From NCBI GenBank assembly GCA_021299715.1, contig JAJTEL010000003.1:1-64000 (forward strand): a stretch of 64,000 nt of DNA, given 5' to 3'. The translations under genes and the position numbers were made by a program. Within the stretch, counting starts at the first letter, position 1. Every line of letters begins with the position of its first letter. Below, piece after piece: positions 52,768 through 61,519 of the stretch. This DNA comes from Ilumatobacteraceae bacterium (GTDB lineage: Bacteria; Actinomycetota; Acidimicrobiia; Acidimicrobiales; Ilumatobacteraceae). The notes under the pieces are model-generated. The model saw only the letters and a list, made by a program, of their open reading frames with translations. It was not told the origin of the DNA and made no database searches.

Positions 52768-53895
52768 TTACTCGATGAGGCCGATGCCCTTAATGGCGCC
52801 GTCCTTGATTTCGTAGGCGTACACAGCGGAGCCAGTGACTTCGCCGGTCTCGTCCCACTTCAACTGCTTGGTCACACCAGCTGCGTCGTATCCGTTGATG
52901 AACTCAAGGATGTCGGCGCGAGTTGTCTTGCCGTCCTTGATTGCTGCAATGAATACTGATGCTGCGTCGTATGCCTCTGCTGCGTAGGTTGCTGGGTTCT
53001 CTCCGTCATTCGCATCTTGGAATGCCTTGAGGAACTCTGGGTTGGTGTCGAATGGAGCACAGGTGCAGGTAAGGATTGCGCCTTCTGCTGCTGGGCCTGC
53101 TGCTTCAATGAATCCAACGTCGAGTGTTCCGTCACCTGAGTAGAAGGTTGCTGTTACACCAGCGTCTGCCATCTGCTTTGCAAGCTTGCCTGCTGCAGCG
53201 TAGTAACCGCCGAAGAACACCGCGTCAACGCCTGCGTCCTTAGCTGCGGTGATGATTGCTGAGTAGTCAGATGCTTCTGGGTCGAGGCTGTTGAGTTCAA
53301 CTGCCTTGTCGCCAAGTGACTCCTGAACGATGTCAGCGAGACCCTTACCGTATTCAGAGTTGTCGTCGACAACGCCGACCTTCATCTTGCCGTCAGCAAC
53401 AATCTTTGCAGCTGCGCCTGGACCCTGCTTGTCGTCACCTGCAAGTGCACGGTGGAAGATGTCCCAACCGTTCTTTGAAAGGTCTGGGTTTGTTGCCGAA
53501 GGAGTAATGATTGGCAATCCTGCTTCTTCAAACTTCGGGTTGACTGCTGCAGACTCACCAGAGAATGCAGGTCCAACGATGCCAACGACGCAAGGATCTG
53601 CAATTGCCTTGTCAGCAAGAGCAGGTGCCTGGTCGGGGTCACCCTGGGAGTCGTAAGCCTCAACAACGAGTTGGTTGTCTGCGTTCTCGGCGTTGTGTTG
53701 TGCAACAGCGAGGTCGAGACCCTTCTTGATGTTGATGCCAAGGTTTCCTGCATCGCCTGTAAGTGCGCCGAAGAATGCAATCTTCAAGTCGCCTTCACAA
53801 CCGTTACCGGAAGCGTCGTCACCGCCACCGCAGGCAACGCCTACGAGTGACAGAGCGAGCAATGTTGCGCCTGCGCGCAGCACACTCTTCTTCAT
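52768..53895 (-). CDS. livJ: Branched-chain amino acid ABC transporter substrate-binding lipoprotein
   Basis: A 375-residue type I periplasmic binding protein (Peripla_BP_6). The signal peptide ends in a lipobox near LVGVAC-GGGDD, so it is a lipoprotein. LKIAFFGALTGDAGNLGINIKKGLDLAV, VGIVGPAFSGESAAVNP, PIITPSATNPDLS and YAAEAYDAASVFIAAI are typical of leucine/isoleucine/valine or broader amide binders. The ligand is not fixed by the sequence. AAGGGG stands before the ATG. It lies downstream of kynU on the same strand, behind its own putative promoter with direct repeats. Confidence 0.93.
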   Translation of the reverse strand: MKKSVLRAGATLLALSLVGVACGGGDDASGNGCEGDLKIAFFGALTGDAGNLGINIKKGLDLAVAQHNAENADNQLVVEAYDSQGDPDQAPALADKAIADPCVVGIVGPAFSGESAAVNPKFEEAGLPIITPSATNPDLSKNGWDIFHRALAGDDKQGPGAAAKIVADGKMKVGVVDDNSEYGKGLADIVQESLGDKAVELNSLDPEASDYSAIITAAKDAGVDAVFFGGYYAAAGKLAKQMADAGVTATFYSGDGTLDVGFIEAAGPAAEGAILTCTCAPFDTNPEFLKAFQDANDGENPATYAAEAYDAASVFIAAIKDGKTTRADILEFINGYDAAGVTKQLKWDETGEVTGSAVYAYEIKDGAIKGIGLIE

Positions 53896-53956
53896 GTGTT
53901 TTCCCCTTTAAGGAATGTGGCGGTTACCCGCCGTTACTGGGTAGTAGAGCAAAACT

Positions 53957-53976
53957 ACCTGTAAAACCACCTGTAA
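53957..53976 (-). promoter_or_regulatory. Direct repeat in the livJ promoter region
   Basis: On the minus strand TTACAGGT occurs twice with a 12-base period, between the kynU stop and the livJ start. Tandem sites about one helical turn apart suggest a regulator binding on one face. No candidate regulator is nearby. Confidence 0.35.
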
Positions 53977-53977
53977 C

Positions 53978-55159
53978 TCAATGGTTGGCCAAGTGTTCTG
54001 CCAATTTCACCACGTCTGCGTATGAGTTATACAGGGGGGCAAAGCCAAATCTCATCAGGTCGGGGGGCCGAAAGTCGGCAATTACACCCTGTTCGGCCAT
54101 GGACTCCACCAGAGCCTTGCCGCCCGCAAACCCAAGCGCCACATGGCTTCCACGCTGCACTGGATCCCGCGGGCTGCCCAAGGTGAAGCCTTTTGGGGCT
54201 AAGAACTGGTCGAATAGTTCCACAAAGAATGAGGTGAGAGCCATGCTCTTTTCCCGAATCTGGGTCATGGTGACCCCTGAAAACACATCAAGCGATGCCT
54301 CCAACGATTTCATGCTGAGAACGTTCGCTGTACCGGTGAGAAACCGCGAGATGCCAGGGGCTGGGCGGTAGTCCACTTCAAACTCAAACGGTTCGGCATG
54401 ACCCCACCAGCCCTGAAGTGGCTGACCGGCTTCTTCCAACAATCGAGGTGCCACATAAATGAATGCAGGCGCCCCTGGCCCACCGTTTAAATATTTGTAT
54501 CCGCATCCGACCGCGAAGTCGGTGTTCAGTTGACCTGCGTGGAACGGAACTGCCCCAGCGGTGTGTGCAAGGTCCCACACCATGAGCGCACCGTTCTGAT
54601 GTGCAGCAGAGGTAATTCCGACTGCATCAAGAATTCGTGCACTGCGATAGTCCACATGAGTTGCAGTGACTACTGCAGTACGCGAGGAGATTGCACCAAC
54701 AATTTCATCAGCCGCAACAGCAACGAGAGTGAGGCCGTGTTGCGTGGCGACACTTTGCGCAATGTAGATATCGGTAGGAAAGTTGTTGATGTCAACAACA
54801 ATTTCTGTTCGACCAGGACGTAGAGCCACAGCGGCGTGAAGCGCTTTACTGAGATTGATAGACGTGTTGTCGGCACAGATCACGGTGTTTGCATCTGCAC
54901 CGATGAGTGGAGCAATTGCGTTACCCACACGTGAGGGCATCTGTAACCATGTCTCGTTCCATGAGCGAATGAGTCGTTCACGCCATTCATATTCAATTGT
55001 GTGATGCAGAGCTTCACGTGATTGAAAAGTAAGCGGCCCCAATGAGTTGCCATCGAAGTACAACGTTCCTTCGGGTATGTCGAAGTGAGCACGCTGAGAA
55101 GCAAGCGGGTCTACTGCATCTAGCTGAGCCGCTTTTGCATATGCGTCGCGCATTGACAT
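53978..55159 (-). CDS. kynU: Kynureninase
   Basis: A 393-residue PLP-dependent fold-type I hydrolase that cleaves kynurenine (or 3-hydroxykynurenine) to anthranilate (or 3-hydroxyanthranilate) and alanine. YFDGNSLGPL near the N-terminus, VIDINNFPTD-like VVDINNFPTDIYIAQ, WDLAHTAGAVP (PLP-binding Asp) and GCGYKYLNGGPGAPAF with Lys222 as Schiff-base Lys are all present. The ATG at 55159 has AAAGGGTG upstream and is four bases from the upstream formamidase-like gene. It ends a three-gene operon with that gene and a dioxygenase. Confidence 0.95.
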   Translation of the reverse strand: MSMRDAYAKAAQLDAVDPLASQRAHFDIPEGTLYFDGNSLGPLTFQSREALHHTIEYEWRERLIRSWNETWLQMPSRVGNAIAPLIGADANTVICADNTSINLSKALHAAVALRPGRTEIVVDINNFPTDIYIAQSVATQHGLTLVAVAADEIVGAISSRTAVVTATHVDYRSARILDAVGITSAAHQNGALMVWDLAHTAGAVPFHAGQLNTDFAVGCGYKYLNGGPGAPAFIYVAPRLLEEAGQPLQGWWGHAEPFEFEVDYRPAPGISRFLTGTANVLSMKSLEASLDVFSGVTMTQIREKSMALTSFFVELFDQFLAPKGFTLGSPRDPVQRGSHVALGFAGGKALVESMAEQGVIADFRPPDLMRFGFAPLYNSYADVVKLAEHLANH

Positions 55160-55163
55160 GACA

Positions 55164-55940
55164 TCACCCTTTCAACTGTGCGAGCACCCAGTCTCCCACG
55201 CGAGTGCCTTTGCGCAGAAGGTCGTACGGAAGATTGAAATGGTCGCGATTCTCAACGACATCAATCGTCACTTGTGCCCCATTGCGCTGCAAGAGTTCTC
55301 CATATTCACGATTTTGACGAATGAACTCGGCCGATTCATGTTGCCCAACGGCAAGCAGAGCGTGTGGTGGAGAAGCAACTGGGGCTAACAACTGTGGACT
55401 GATATCTGCTGCCGTCTCGTTGGTGAGGCCAAGTGGATCATTCGTGGGAGTTCGCACAATGGGCCGCACGTCATAGATGCCACTCAACAACGCAACTGCA
55501 TGAAGACGGCCTTGTAGCGACGCATGTCGTGCACACATGGCAACGAGATGCGCTCCAGCGCTGCAGCCCGCAACAACAACGCGAGAAGGCTGAAGAGTAT
55601 TGAGAACATTCTGAACATCGACAACGCACTCGTCAATAATCTGGGCCACTGTTGCGTGTGGAGCCAACGTGTATTCCACTGCGTGTAGTGAAACGCCGTG
55701 CGCCAGCGCATCTGGTGCGTTGAAAAGAGAATCGGCGGCAGACAGTCTCTGCCAATAGCCACCGTGAATGTAGACAAGAAGTGGTTGACCTGGAACAGTT
55801 AACGATGAATTGCGATAGGGCTGGCTAAGAGTTGCATACTCGACGAGATACTCGTCTAACGGCCGAAGGGCAAAGCGAGAGGGTGAGTACTGAAGGTCGA
55901 CATCTTCATCGGTCGCATCACTCCACAAAAAGTTGCTCAC
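55164..55940 (-). CDS. Kynurenine formamidase-like alpha/beta hydrolase
   Basis: A 258-residue alpha/beta hydrolase. YIHGGYWQRLS (HGGYW at 59-63) is the oxyanion motif of the eukaryotic AFMID/BNA7-type N-formylkynurenine formamidases. Ser127 in AGCSAGAHL is the nucleophile, and the His is in NRDHFNLPYDL. It would hydrolyse N-formylkynurenine to kynurenine, which fits the kynureninase gene four bases downstream. The start is a GTG at 55940 overlapping the dioxygenase stop. A general esterase role cannot be ruled out, but motif plus context make formamidase the best call. It is unrelated in fold to bacterial KynB. Confidence 0.85.
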   Translation of the reverse strand: MSNFLWSDATDEDVDLQYSPSRFALRPLDEYLVEYATLSQPYRNSSLTVPGQPLLVYIHGGYWQRLSAADSLFNAPDALAHGVSLHAVEYTLAPHATVAQIIDECVVDVQNVLNTLQPSRVVVAGCSAGAHLVAMCARHASLQGRLHAVALLSGIYDVRPIVRTPTNDPLGLTNETAADISPQLLAPVASPPHALLAVGQHESAEFIRQNREYGELLQRNGAQVTIDVVENRDHFNLPYDLLRKGTRVGDWVLAQLKG

Positions 55941-56776
55941 GGAAGTGGACGACTTCCCGCCACAGTGGTGCGATGAAGCTCACGTCGAAACCCGGCGTAA
56001 TCATTGAGTGCGTAGTGCTGCGTTGATCTGTTATCCCAAACAGCAAGATCACCAACCGACCACTTATGCCGAACACTGAACTTCGCATCCGTGGTGTGCA
56101 GATGCAACCACTCCATGAGGCGAAGTTTTTCGTCGTCTGAAACACCAACAAGGTCTCGCACGTATGCCCTGTTGTAGAACAAGATCTTCTTACCCGTTTC
56201 TGGATGCGTGGTGATAAGCGGATGAACTTGTGCTTCGTTCGCCGAATCGTCACACACAATGTTCATGCTTGACAAGCCTGAATGTATGGGCTGCATCTTT
56301 GGCGAATAGGCGTCACGTGCAGTGTGCACCGCATGAAGCGTGGCGAATTGTTCCTTCTGTTGCTCAGAGAGTGCTTCATAGGCCGCCGCCATGCACGACC
56401 ACAATGTGTCTCCCCCATACGGAGGAATATCTAATGCATACAAGATGGTGAAAGACGGTGGCGTTGCGAGAAAACTGAAATCGCTGTGCCACGCACCGCC
56501 GAAGTTAAATGCCTTTCCATCGCTTGCTTCTTTCAGAACCTTGATGACTTCTGGATGATCGGGGCTTGGCTCGATGAATGGAGACTCTGCGGCTGGTCCG
56601 AATCGATGCGAAAATTCCACTTGCTGTTGAACCGTCATCACTTGATGCGGCAAGAACACCACACCGTATTCACACGCCAGTTCACGAAGTTCCTGAAACT
56701 GAGTATCTGTTAACTGGGTGACGTTGACATCTGTCAATTCGGCACCAAGTACCCCTGTTAACCGTTCAACTTTCAT
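55937..56776 (-). CDS. TauD/TfdA family Fe(II)/2-oxoglutarate dioxygenase
   Basis: A 279-residue non-heme iron dioxygenase of the TauD type. HSD in GAWHSDFSFLATPPS supplies the first His and the Asp, and QHYALNDY near the C-terminus supplies the second His; FRRELHRTTV has the Arg for 2-oxoglutarate. It is likely to hydroxylate or cleave a small organic substrate. The start is the ATG at 56776, where the TauD domain begins with GGTGGGG upstream; the longer frame is out of family. It is the first gene of the operon with the formamidase and kynureninase. Taurine, alpha-ketoglutarate-dependent 2,4-D and similar activities are equally possible by sequence. Confidence 0.88.
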   Translation of the reverse strand: MKVERLTGVLGAELTDVNVTQLTDTQFQELRELACEYGVVFLPHQVMTVQQQVEFSHRFGPAAESPFIEPSPDHPEVIKVLKEASDGKAFNFGGAWHSDFSFLATPPSFTILYALDIPPYGGDTLWSCMAAAYEALSEQQKEQFATLHAVHTARDAYSPKMQPIHSGLSSMNIVCDDSANEAQVHPLITTHPETGKKILFYNRAYVRDLVGVSDDEKLRLMEWLHLHTTDAKFSVRHKWSVGDLAVWDNRSTQHYALNDYAGFRRELHRTTVAGSRPLP

Positions 56777-56841
56777 GTCCCCACCGTAGAACACCCGCGC
56801 CGTGCAGTGAACTGGCGGGGCTCTGTGCCAACATCTAGTTC

Positions 56842-57321
56842 GTGGGTTTTCGAGACGGCGACGGATGGGTGTTGTGCCAGCAATGCAACGCACGCCATTG
56901 GGGTCGTTACGGTGCCGCCGGCCTTCTATTGGTGCGTACCGATCTCTCCCCTGTTTGCGTTCTACTGCAATTACGTGCCAGCTGGGTACATGGTGGCGGC
57001 ACATGGGCACTGCCTGGTGGCGCACTTGATTCGCACGAGAACCCTGTGATGGCTGCAGCGCGTGAGGCTTACGAAGAAGCAGGCATTGACCCAGACATCC
57101 TCGACTTCAAAGCAATCTTTACTGACGACCACGGAAACTGGCGTTACGACACGGTGATTGCACACGCGCATTCCGAAATTGGCGAGTTTGAAGCGAATGC
57201 AGAATCTGAAGATTTGCAATGGGTACCAATTGACAATGTTGGTGGTTTCAACTTGCATCCAGGTTTGCGCGCCACATGGCCAACCCTGATTGACCACGTC
57301 AAAGCGACTCTCACCGCTTAA
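56842..57321 (+). CDS. NUDIX hydrolase
   Basis: A 159-residue NUDIX protein. The Nudix box GGALDSHENPVMAAAREAYEEAGI is intact (G-x5-E-x7-R-E-x2-E-E-x-G). An N-terminal CQQCNARHWGRYGAAGLLLV segment carries a CxxC and is common in actinobacterial NUDIX proteins of the MutT-like group. The likely substrate is a nucleoside diphosphate derivative, not defined by sequence. It begins at a GTG at 56842, two codons after an in-frame stop and with no ribosome site, so it may be leaderless. Its stop overlaps the next ATG (TAATG). Divergent from the dioxygenase operon. Confidence 0.87.
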   Translation: MGFRDGDGWVLCQQCNARHWGRYGAAGLLLVRTDLSPVCVLLQLRASWVHGGGTWALPGGALDSHENPVMAAAREAYEEAGIDPDILDFKAIFTDDHGNWRYDTVIAHAHSEIGEFEANAESEDLQWVPIDNVGGFNLHPGLRATWPTLIDHVKATLTA

Positions 57322-58496
57322 TGCGAACCACTATGCAAAAACGACTTGTCACCATTCTTCAGTCTGCGAGCGCACTTGGGGCAATGAGTTACGGCGTGAT
57401 GTTCACCGTGCTCGATGATTACCGAGATCAATACGGAATCTCTGAATCAAAACTCGGACTCATCGTTGCATCTGGGTTTGTTGCTGGTTTCTTATCGAAT
57501 GTTTTCCTCGCGCCAATCGCCGACAAAGGATTCGCTCGACGTTTAGTAATGCTCGGACTTCTCACTCAAATTGTTGGGTGTTTAGTAATGGCGTTTGGGT
57601 CATCATTTCTTGTTCTCATCTTGGGAAGATTCCTCACAGGAATCGGAGGTGGCGCTGCAGCCCCTGCCCTTAGCCGCATCATTATCTTGGCCAATCCGCA
57701 AGAGATGGGATCCAATCTTGGACGCATTGTTTCTGCAGGTGTCGCTGGATTTGCTCTCGGACCCGTTATCGCCGCAGTCACTGTTGAACCACTTGGATTA
57801 GCAAGTCCGTTCCTCATTGTTGGTGGATGCCTTTTCGTTGTCTTCATTCTGCTGTCAAAGGTGCATGTTGACGAAGCAGATGAGCACACTGCTCCATCTC
57901 AACGTTTTGCGTTTGACCTTTTGAAGATGCGCGCCATTCTTGGAGTCATTGTTATCGGACTTGCGTTGTACATCATGATTGGCACATTTGATTCCATTTG
58001 GTCCGTCATGATGGATGACATTGATGCACCCGATTGGGTGGCCAGTGTTGGAATTACCGTCTTTGCACTGCCCATGATGTTTCTTGCCCCTATGGGTGGA
58101 CGCCTTACTCAAAAGCACGGACCCTTCCGTGCCAGCATTACTGGGCTTTCCATTGCTGCCGTCTTCATGACCCTGTATGGCACGTTGTCATCGCCGTACA
58201 TCATGTTGTTTGTTGGGGTGCTTCATGGCGTCGTTGACGGTCTCACAATTACTGGTGGATCTGCAGCGTTGGCATTAGTTGCACCACCTCAAAGACTTGC
58301 GTCTGCCCAGGGCGTCTACAACGGATTACTCACATTGTCCGGGGGCTTAGCCGCGGGTGTGGCAGGCGCAACATACGACAGAATCGGACAAAGTACTTAT
58401 GTTGTGTGCGCAGTGGTCATGCTGTTCTGCATTGCCCTAGGAGCTCTCTTAGCTAAACCGCACTTATCTATACGCGGATCAGACGTTCAGGCTTAA
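57321..58496 (+). CDS. MFS transporter
   Basis: A 391-residue major facilitator with about 12 helices and the loop FLAPIADKGFARRLVMLG in place of the canonical A motif. GRFLTGIGGGAAAPALSRIIIL and GGRLTQKHGPFRASITGLS are also typical. Direction and substrate are unknown. The ATG overlaps the stop of the NUDIX gene, so both are coupled. The convergent molybdenum hydroxylase gene overlaps its stop by a few bases. Confidence 0.9.
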   Translation: MRTTMQKRLVTILQSASALGAMSYGVMFTVLDDYRDQYGISESKLGLIVASGFVAGFLSNVFLAPIADKGFARRLVMLGLLTQIVGCLVMAFGSSFLVLILGRFLTGIGGGAAAPALSRIIILANPQEMGSNLGRIVSAGVAGFALGPVIAAVTVEPLGLASPFLIVGGCLFVVFILLSKVHVDEADEHTAPSQRFAFDLLKMRAILGVIVIGLALYIMIGTFDSIWSVMMDDIDAPDWVASVGITVFALPMMFLAPMGGRLTQKHGPFRASITGLSIAAVFMTLYGTLSSPYIMLFVGVLHGVVDGLTITGGSAALALVAPPQRLASAQGVYNGLLTLSGGLAAGVAGATYDRIGQSTYVVCAVVMLFCIALGALLAKPHLSIRGSDVQA

Positions 58497-60742
58497 CGCG
58501 CTTTTTGAAGTGCGTTCCACACATTCACTGATGTGCAGGGCATGTCAATGTGTGTGACACCTAAATAACTGACTGCATCAACAACTGCGTTATGGACCGC
58601 AGGTGTTGCACCAATGGTTCCCGCTTCACCAATTCCCTTGGCCCCTAACGGATTACGCGGTGTGGGCGTCTCCATTGGAATGCGCTCGAAACTAGGAAGT
58701 TCAGCAGCAGAGATAAACCCGTAGTCGGCCAAGTTCGACGTGATGGGGTTTCCGTCGGGGTCGTAGGCAACAACTTCAAGAAGTGCTTGCGCAACACCTT
58801 GAGCAATTCCACCATGAACCTGACCATCAACAATAAGCGGGTTAATGATGATGCCAGCGTCGTCACACGCAATGTGTCGCATCACGCCTACTGCGCCGGT
58901 TTCTATGTCTACTTCAACAACACAGACGTGAGTGCCAAATGGGAAAGTTGCGCCTTCGGGTACGTAGTCCACTTCGGCTTCAAGGGGAGCATCTAGACCC
59001 ACCATCAGTTCGCTCCACGTGCGAAGTGGCGCGGGAGAACCAACAACGTGGAATCCACCGCGAACAGTGTCGATGACCACGTCTTCCACTGCAGCTTCCA
59101 ACAAATCTGCGGCGCGTTGACGTGCCTTGTCGATGACTGAATCAGTGGCCAACTTGACGGCACTGCCACCCACCTGCAATGAACGAGATCCGCCTGTTCC
59201 ACCGCCACGCGAGATGTCGTCGGTATCACCAAATCGGAATTCAATTTTGTCGAAAGGAATTCCAGTTGCATCTGACACCAACATGGCCCACGCAGTGTGG
59301 TGACCTTGTCCGTGAGACGACGAGCCAGTGCGAATAATTGCGCCGCCCTCATCGGTGATCTCTACTGCGCCGTAGTCACCAGAACCCATTGGGTTTGTGG
59401 TTTCTACATACGATGCAATGCCGATTCCCATCTGCAATGGGCTACCAGAAGCACGACGACGCGCTTGCTCTTCGCGTAACTGCTGATAGCCGGCGGCTTC
59501 TAACGCTTTATCGAGCGCTGCTGCATACTCGCCAGAGTCATACTTTGCGCCCATTGCTGTAGTGAGTGGGAACGATGACGGCGTTAAGTAGTTCTTACGA
59601 CGTACGTCAGCCGGGTCAAGTCCGCACACGCGAGCAAACTCGTCGATTGTTCGCTCAATTGCTGCAGTTGCTTCGGGGCGACCCGCACCTCTGTAGGCAA
59701 CTGTTGGCGTTGTGTTTGTGACAACGGAGTGTGATTCAAACTGCACATTGGCAATGTCATACACACCACCAGCCATGAGGCGAGTCATGAATGGAAGAAC
59801 AGCTCCGGCTTTTGCATACGCACCTGCATCTTGCAGCAGATCGAGCCGATACGCCGTAATGCGCCCATCGCGAGTGCCGCCCATGCGCGTACGTTGACGT
59901 TGCGCGCGACCGTGGCCCATTGACACCATGTTTTCCGTACGAGTTTCCGTCCATCGAACAGGTGTGTTCAACTTGCGTGCAGCCCATCCCACAAGGATTT
60001 CTTCGGCATACACGCCTGACTTTGCACCAAAGCCACCACCAACGTCGGGGGTAATGACGCGAACCTGTGACTTGTCGAGACCAAGAGTGTCGGCCAAACC
60101 ATCGCGCGCACCGTGTGCTCCTTGGCTACATGCCCATTGTGTAAGCCGTTCACCATCCCACACCGAGGCGCATGCACGAACTTCCATTGGTGCTGGCGCA
60201 ACGCGCTGGTTTTCAATAACCAAATCGACGACCATTTCGCAATCGGCAAAGATGTCGTCGTTGTTGTCGCTTGCAAACGTGAGAACAATGTTTGATTCAG
60301 CATCGGGATGCAAAAGCACATCACCACGGAATGAATCGTCCATATCTAGGACCACTGGAAGTGGTTCGTAGTCCACAATGACAGTTTCTGCAGCGTCGGT
60401 ACCCAATGTTTTGTCGGTGCTGACAACGACCGCAACAATGTCTCCTACAAATCGAACTGTGTCAACGGCCAGATACGGAAAACGAATTTTTTTGTTCATG
60501 AATCCGTGTGCGGGAGGTGCTGGCTCTAGATCAACATCGGCGGCAGTCCATACCGCCACCACTCCTGGCATTGCACGCGCATCTTCGGCATCGATAGACA
60601 CAATTTTTCCGTGCGCCATAGACGAGCGAACAAAAGTGAGATGAAGCGCACCCGGCAGTTCTAAGTTCCCAATGTAGGTTCCCTCACCTTTAAGGAAGCG
60701 GGGGTCTTCAACACGAACAACACGTGTACCCAAAATGCTCAT
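58493..60742 (-). CDS. Molybdenum hydroxylase large subunit (xanthine dehydrogenase/CO dehydrogenase family)
   Basis: A 749-residue molybdopterin-cytosine-dinucleotide type subunit. The N-terminal Ald_Xan_dh_C domain opens with RVEDPRFLKGEGTYIGN. VITPDVGGGFGAKSGVYAEE and VAYRGAGRPEA follow, and GAKGIGEAGTIGATPA holds the catalytic Glu. AYRGAGR instead of AYxCSFR argues against a true carbon monoxide dehydrogenase (form I) and for the related form II or another hydroxylase. The start is the ATG at 60742, overlapping the SDR stop and 9 bases after GGAGG. No FAD (medium) or iron-sulfur (small) subunit gene is adjacent, which is unusual. The substrate is unknown. Confidence 0.9.
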   Translation of the reverse strand: MSILGTRVVRVEDPRFLKGEGTYIGNLELPGALHLTFVRSSMAHGKIVSIDAEDARAMPGVVAVWTAADVDLEPAPPAHGFMNKKIRFPYLAVDTVRFVGDIVAVVVSTDKTLGTDAAETVIVDYEPLPVVLDMDDSFRGDVLLHPDAESNIVLTFASDNNDDIFADCEMVVDLVIENQRVAPAPMEVRACASVWDGERLTQWACSQGAHGARDGLADTLGLDKSQVRVITPDVGGGFGAKSGVYAEEILVGWAARKLNTPVRWTETRTENMVSMGHGRAQRQRTRMGGTRDGRITAYRLDLLQDAGAYAKAGAVLPFMTRLMAGGVYDIANVQFESHSVVTNTTPTVAYRGAGRPEATAAIERTIDEFARVCGLDPADVRRKNYLTPSSFPLTTAMGAKYDSGEYAAALDKALEAAGYQQLREEQARRRASGSPLQMGIGIASYVETTNPMGSGDYGAVEITDEGGAIIRTGSSSHGQGHHTAWAMLVSDATGIPFDKIEFRFGDTDDISRGGGTGGSRSLQVGGSAVKLATDSVIDKARQRAADLLEAAVEDVVIDTVRGGFHVVGSPAPLRTWSELMVGLDAPLEAEVDYVPEGATFPFGTHVCVVEVDIETGAVGVMRHIACDDAGIIINPLIVDGQVHGGIAQGVAQALLEVVAYDPDGNPITSNLADYGFISAAELPSFERIPMETPTPRNPLGAKGIGEAGTIGATPAVHNAVVDAVSYLGVTHIDMPCTSVNVWNALQKAR

Positions 60743-61497
60743 GCGGACCATCCTCCGTCAACAATGAACTCCGACCCTGTTGAGTATGCACTGTCATCGC
60801 TTCCCAAATACAACGCAAGGCGGGCAACATGAATTGGTTCGGCTTCGTATCCAAGTGGGATACGCATACGAACAGCCTCGCGAACTCCCTCGCCGGCGGC
60901 TTCAAAAGTTTGAAGCATTGGAGTATCGATAATTCCAGGATGGATGGAGTTCACCCGAACGCCAAAGGGGGCTAATTCTTTAGCAACACCTTTTGTCATG
61001 CCGCGCACAGCCCACTTACTTGCACCGTATGCCAAGAAACCAGGAGTGCCGTTGAGTCCGGCAACAGATGAGATGTTGACGATGCTTCCCGACTTACGTT
61101 GCACCATATGTGGAGCAACGGTCTTCATTCCAAGAAAGACGCCAGTCACGTTGATATCCATTGTCTTTTCAAACATTGCAAGTGTTGTATCGAGAACAGT
61201 GCCTCGTTCGAAAATTCCTGCATTGTTGACCAGAACGTCAATTTGACCGAATGCAGAAAGCGTCTCCTTTAACACCGCATCCCAATCGGCTTCGTTTGTC
61301 ACGTCGTGATGCAAGAACAAACACCGCGAACCGTCTGGTGACAAGCGCTCTGCTGTCTTCTTACCGTCCTCGTCAAGAATGTCGGTGATAACGACTCGAG
61401 CGCCTTCATCAATAAAGAGTTGCGCTTCCGAAGCGCCCATTCCTCGTGCTCCACCGGTGATAAGAGCGACTTTGCCGTCAAGACGTGATTTACCCAT
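60739..61497 (-). CDS. Short-chain dehydrogenase/reductase
   Basis: A 252-residue classical SDR. TGGARGMGA (14-22) is the cofactor loop, VITDILDE gives the acidic residue preferring NAD, NNAG is the core motif, and the catalytic Ser, Tyr and Lys are in NISSVAGLNG and YGASKWA. It resembles 3-alpha(20-beta)-hydroxysteroid dehydrogenase-type enzymes, but the substrate cannot be named. It may use mycofactocin as some actinobacterial SDRs do, though the diagnostic insertion is not evident. Its stop overlaps the molybdenum hydroxylase start, so the pair is coupled. Confidence 0.9.
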   Translation of the reverse strand: MGKSRLDGKVALITGGARGMGASEAQLFIDEGARVVITDILDEDGKKTAERLSPDGSRCLFLHHDVTNEADWDAVLKETLSAFGQIDVLVNNAGIFERGTVLDTTLAMFEKTMDINVTGVFLGMKTVAPHMVQRKSGSIVNISSVAGLNGTPGFLAYGASKWAVRGMTKGVAKELAPFGVRVNSIHPGIIDTPMLQTFEAAGEGVREAVRMRIPLGYEAEPIHVARLALYLGSDDSAYSTGSEFIVDGGWSA

Positions 61498-61519
61498 AGG
61501 AGAGTTCTACTCCATGAGG

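Noticed and set aside
58493-60742. Annotation as carbon monoxide dehydrogenase large subunit (coxL)
   Set aside because: The active-site loop reads AYRGAGR and not AYxCSFR, and coxM and coxS are missing.
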